Shown here piece by piece: positions 61,456 to 64,000 of a stretch of DNA of 64,000 bases (within the stretch, counting starts at the first letter, position 1; the number at the start of each line of letters is the position of its first letter). The translations under genes and the position numbers were made by a program. The stretch is from Actinoplanes utahensis (GTDB lineage Bacteria > Actinomycetota > Actinomycetes > Mycobacteriales > Micromonosporaceae). The stretch lies in NCBI RefSeq assembly GCF_016862455.1, contig NZ_BOMZ01000051.1, forward strand, positions 1-64,000, written 5' to 3'. The notes under the pieces were generated by a model that ran no database searches, was not told where the DNA came from, and was given only the letters and a program-made list of their open reading frames with translations.

Positions 61456-62118
61456 ATGAACCTGATGGAAGAGTTCACGCTTCTCGCGTTCGACGACGAC
61501 GGCCGCAAGATCGTCGACAGCACCCGCCTCGATTACACGCTGGGTGGCGCGATCCTGCTGGAGTTGGCGCTGGCCGAGCGCATCGAGGTGGTGGACAAGA
61601 AGGTCGTGGTCCGGGACCCGTCGGCGACCGGCGACGAGCTTCTGGACCAGAGCCTCACCCGGATCGCCACCGACACCAAGAGTCGCAAGCCGGGCCACTG
61701 GGTGCAGAAATTCGCCAAGGGAACCCGGCAGCGGGTGCTCGACGATCTGGTCGCCGCCGGGGTGCTGCGGGCCGAGGAGGGCAAGTTCCTGATCATCTTC
61801 CCGCAGACCCGGTACCCCTCGGCCGCCGGTGGTGAGCCGGTGGTGGAGACGGAGGCACGGGCGCGGATGCGGGCGGCCATCGAGGGTACGGGCGAGGCGG
61901 ATCCCCGTACCTCCGCGCTCTGTGCCCTGGTCGCCGCCAGCGACACCAGCCGCAAGGTCTTCGCCGACCTGGACCGCAAGCTGGTCAAGAGGCGCCTGAA
62001 GGAGATCAGCGAGGGCGCCTGGGCCGCCGCCGCGGTGAAACGGGCGATCGAGGAGGTCTTCGCCGCAGTGGCCGCCAGTGGGGCCGCCGTCGCCGCCGCT
62101 GCCGCCGCCGGGTCCTGA
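61456..62118 (+). CDS. GPP34/Golgi phosphoprotein 3-family protein
   Basis: 220 residues from ATG 61456. Matches the actinobacterial GPP34 fold: EEFTLLAFDDDGRKIVDSTRLDYTLGGAILLELALAERIEV, then TKSRKPGHWVQKFAKGTRQRVLDDLV and AALVAASDTSRKVFADLDRKLVKRRLKEI in near form, and a poly-Ala end. GOLPH3 binds phosphatidylinositol 4-phosphate and glycosyltransferases in eukaryotes; the bacterial role is unknown. TAATCT at 61443-61448 just upstream suggests a leaderless transcript. Confidence 0.88.
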   Translation: MNLMEEFTLLAFDDDGRKIVDSTRLDYTLGGAILLELALAERIEVVDKKVVVRDPSATGDELLDQSLTRIATDTKSRKPGHWVQKFAKGTRQRVLDDLVAAGVLRAEEGKFLIIFPQTRYPSAAGGEPVVETEARARMRAAIEGTGEADPRTSALCALVAASDTSRKVFADLDRKLVKRRLKEISEGAWAAAAVKRAIEEVFAAVAASGAAVAAAAAAGS

Positions 62119-62123
62119 GATGC

Positions 62124-62160
62124 GACGAGGCCGCCGGTCAGCGTGACCGGCGGCCTCGTC
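62124..62160. terminator. Hairpin between GPP34 and Fe-S protein genes
   Basis: 17-bp perfect stem (62124-62140 with 62144-62160), GCG loop, between two convergent stop codons. No T-run. Confidence 0.88.
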
Positions 62161-62171
62161 CAGCAGGTACG

Positions 62172-64000
62172 TCAGGCGTCCTGTTTGAGCGAGCGGAGCA
62201 GGACGGTAGCCACGTCGACCACCTCGACCTCTTCCTGCTTGCCCTTGCCGGTGACCCCGTCACCGATCATCGTGTAACAGAACGGGCAGCCCACGGCGAT
62301 CGTCTTCGCGCCGGTGGCCAGGGCCTCCTCGGTGCGCTCGACGTTGATCCGCTTGCCGATCCGCTCCTCCATCCACATCCGGGCGCCGCCGGCGCCGCAG
62401 CAGAAGGACCGTTCCTGGTTGCGCGGCATCTCCACGACGTCACCCTGGATGGCGTTGCCGAGCAGCTCACGGGGAGCGTCGAAGACCCGGTTGTGCCGGC
62501 CCAGGTAGCAGGGGTCGTGGTAGGTGACGCCGCCGTCGACCGGCTGCACCGGGGTGAGCTTGCCGGTGGCGACCAGGTGGGCCAGCAGCTGGGTGTGGTG
62601 GACCACCTCGACCTTCAGGCCGAGCTGCTCGTACTCGTTGCCCAGGGTGTTGAAGCAGTGCGGGCAGGTCGCCACGATCTTCTTGCTCTTCTGGCCCTCG
62701 AAGGCCTCGTTGAGCGTCTCCACGTTCTGCTGGGCGAGCATCTGGAAGATGAACTCGTTGCCGATCCGGCGGGCCGGGTCACCGGTGCAGGTCTCCCCCT
62801 CACCGAGGATGGCGTAGCTGACGCCGGCCTCGTTGAGCAGCGTGGCCACCGCGCGGGTGGTCTTCTTGGCCCGGTCCTCGAACGCGCCGGCGCAACCGAC
62901 CCAGAACAGGTACTCGAACTCCTCGACCTCGCCGACCCTCGGCACCTCGAAGTCCAGACCCTTGGTCCAGTCCTCGCGGGTGTTCTGCGGGGCGCCCCAC
63001 GGGTTGCCCTTGTTCTCCAGGTTGCGCAGCATCACGCCGGCCTCGGAGGGGAAGCTCGACTCGATCAGCACCTGGTAACGGCGCATGTCGACGATGTGGT
63101 CGATGTGCTCGATGTCGACCGGGCACTGCTCGACACAGGCGCCGCAGGTGGTGCACGACCACAGCACGTCCGGGTCGATGACGCCCTGGTCCTCGGCGGT
63201 GCCGATCAGGGGCCGGTTGCCCTCGGCGAGGGCGAGGACGTCCATGTGCGCCAGCTGCGCCTCGGTCGCCTTCTCCTCGCCCATCAGGTCCTTGCCGCCG
63301 CCGGCGAGGAGATAGGGGGCCTTGGCGTACGCGTGGTCACGCAGGCTGAGGACCAGCAGTTTCGGTGACAGCGGCTTGGCGGTGTTCCACGCCGGGCACT
63401 GCGACTGGCAGCGGCCGCACTCGGTGCAGGTGGAGAAGTCGAGCAGACCCTTCCAGGTGAACTGCTCGACCTGGTTGACACCGAAGAGGTCCTTCTCCGG
63501 GTCGGCCTCCTCGAAGTCCAGCGGCTTGCCCTCGCTCATCATCGGCTTCAGCGCGCCGAGACCGGAACCGGCCGGCTTCTCCGGGCTGCGCTTGAAGTAG
63601 ATGTTGAAGAACGCGAGGAACCGGTGCCAGGCCACACCCATGGTCGGGTTCAGCGAGATGGTGATCAGCCAGCTCATCGAGATCAGGATCTTGATGAGCG
63701 CCATCCAGGTGGCGCCGTCCTCCCAGGCCGGGAGCACCGAGCCGATCGCGTGGCTGAGCGGGGTGGCCCACAACGGGTACTCGAAGTGGTCGGTGGCGAC
63801 CTTGAAGCCCCGGATCAGGAACCCGAAGACCAGAACGCCGACGATGATGGCCTCGACGAAGTACGCCTGCCACATGGTGGAGCCCAGGAACCGGCTGCGT
63901 TTCACCGCCCCCGGCTTCTGCCGCTGACGCACGAACACCAGGTACAGGATGCCGATCGTGCCCAGGATCCCGATCCACTCGGTGACCAGGCCGAAGACCA
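62172..64000 (-). CDS. Membrane-bound Fe-S oxidoreductase (HdrD/GlpC-like), 5' partial
   Basis: The frame is open to the window edge, so the N-terminus is missing. The visible part (609 codons) has several membrane helices at its start (VFGLVTEWIGILGTIGILYLV, YFVEAIIVGVLVFGFLIRG), then two [4Fe-4S] clusters (CTECGRCQSQCPAW and CTTCGACVEQCPVD) and two CCG-type cysteine-rich domains (VGCAGAFEDRAKK..., GETCTGDPARRIGN..., CPHCFNTLGNEY..., DPCYLGRHNRV..., FCCGAGGARMWMEE). This matches the Rv0338c-type heterodisulfide-reductase-related protein of actinobacteria. Role in quinone-linked electron transfer is inferred. The ATG/GTG near 63938 is internal, not a start. Confidence 0.92.
   Translation of the reverse strand, partial: VFGLVTEWIGILGTIGILYLVFVRQRQKPGAVKRSRFLGSTMWQAYFVEAIIVGVLVFGFLIRGFKVATDHFEYPLWATPLSHAIGSVLPAWEDGATWMALIKILISMSWLITISLNPTMGVAWHRFLAFFNIYFKRSPEKPAGSGLGALKPMMSEGKPLDFEEADPEKDLFGVNQVEQFTWKGLLDFSTCTECGRCQSQCPAWNTAKPLSPKLLVLSLRDHAYAKAPYLLAGGGKDLMGEEKATEAQLAHMDVLALAEGNRPLIGTAEDQGVIDPDVLWSCTTCGACVEQCPVDIEHIDHIVDMRRYQVLIESSFPSEAGVMLRNLENKGNPWGAPQNTREDWTKGLDFEVPRVGEVEEFEYLFWVGCAGAFEDRAKKTTRAVATLLNEAGVSYAILGEGETCTGDPARRIGNEFIFQMLAQQNVETLNEAFEGQKSKKIVATCPHCFNTLGNEYEQLGLKVEVVHHTQLLAHLVATGKLTPVQPVDGGVTYHDPCYLGRHNRVFDAPRELLGNAIQGDVVEMPRNQERSFCCGAGGARMWMEERIGKRINVERTEEALATGAKTIAVGCPFCYTMIGDGVTGKGKQEEVEVVDVATVLLRSLKQDA

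Noticed and set aside
63938..64000. Start of the Fe-S protein at 63938
   Set aside because: The frame continues with a clean membrane helix to the window edge, so the protein starts beyond it.

Overview
The window is GC-rich DNA from an actinobacterium, most likely a member of the Micromonosporaceae close to Actinoplanes (inferred from content, not proven). Supporting signs are strong G/C bias at third codon positions, many GTG starts, a dnaK-grpE-dnaJ-hspR operon with HspR (HAIR) operators, an actinobacterial LexA box (TCGAAC-N4-GTTCGA), a gene with a single TTA leucine codon, and many actinobacteria-restricted families (DUF3151, DUF6458, FadE5-type acyl-CoA dehydrogenase, PxpBCA). The order of several landmarks (dcd, the large Fe-S reductase, dnaK operon, DUF3151 / fba / DedA, clpB) recalls the Rv0321-Rv0384 part of the Mycobacterium tuberculosis chromosome. 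I read the window as core chromosome, with one small decayed integrative-element remnant beside a tRNA.

Layout. 1-5.7 kb: 3' part of a proline-rich MinD/ParA-like ATPase, a repeat-rich spacer, DUF3151, a second minisatellite spacer, an ADP-ribosylglycohydrolase and a LOG-family protein. 5.7-7.8 kb: class II fructose-bisphosphate aldolase and small proteins. 7.8-11.8 kb: hen1-pnkp, a two-gene RNA end-repair operon. 11.8-17.2 kb: DedA protein, class II aldolase-family protein, ArsR regulator, and two neighbouring related four-helix membrane proteins. 17.2-28 kb: the heat-shock block clpB and dnaK-grpE-dnaJ-hspR, with an MFS exporter, a K+/H+ antiporter pair and a conserved hypothetical between. 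28-34 kb: two coupled dynamin-like GTPases, a conserved protein and a proline-rich membrane protein. 34.5-38.2 kb: a 2-oxoacid dehydrogenase operon (E1alpha, E1beta, E2). 38.9-43.2 kb: a 1455-residue low-complexity, tandem-repeat membrane protein. 43.3-49.2 kb: thioredoxin/NHL protein, 5-oxoprolinase operon pxpB-pxpC-pxpA, hemolysin-III protein, DUF6458, SixA phosphatase. 49.3-55.5 kb: acyl-CoA dehydrogenase, SpoIIE-type phosphatase, phosphoribosyltransferase, YciI and YcxB-like proteins, dcd and a divergent flavin-fold gene sharing a LexA box. 55.5-56.5 kb: 3'-end repeats, tRNA-Gly(CCC), integrase remnant and GC minisatellite. 56.5-64 kb: secreted phospholipase D-like and LamG-like proteins, two CNNM/CBS membrane proteins, a GPP34-family protein and a large membrane Fe-S oxidoreductase cut by the window end.

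Most genes are housekeeping or conserved. The points most worth following are regulatory or structural: the LexA box placed between promoter elements of an apparently leaderless flavin-fold gene opposite dcd; HAIR operators at both dnaK and clpB; the lone TTA codon in the thioredoxin/NHL gene; the nested repeats of the giant protein; the truncated integrase joined to a 14-bp repeat; and an in-frame internal start with a strong Shine-Dalgarno inside the 32.8-34.1 kb gene. I found no clear case of a wholly undescribed multi-gene system.
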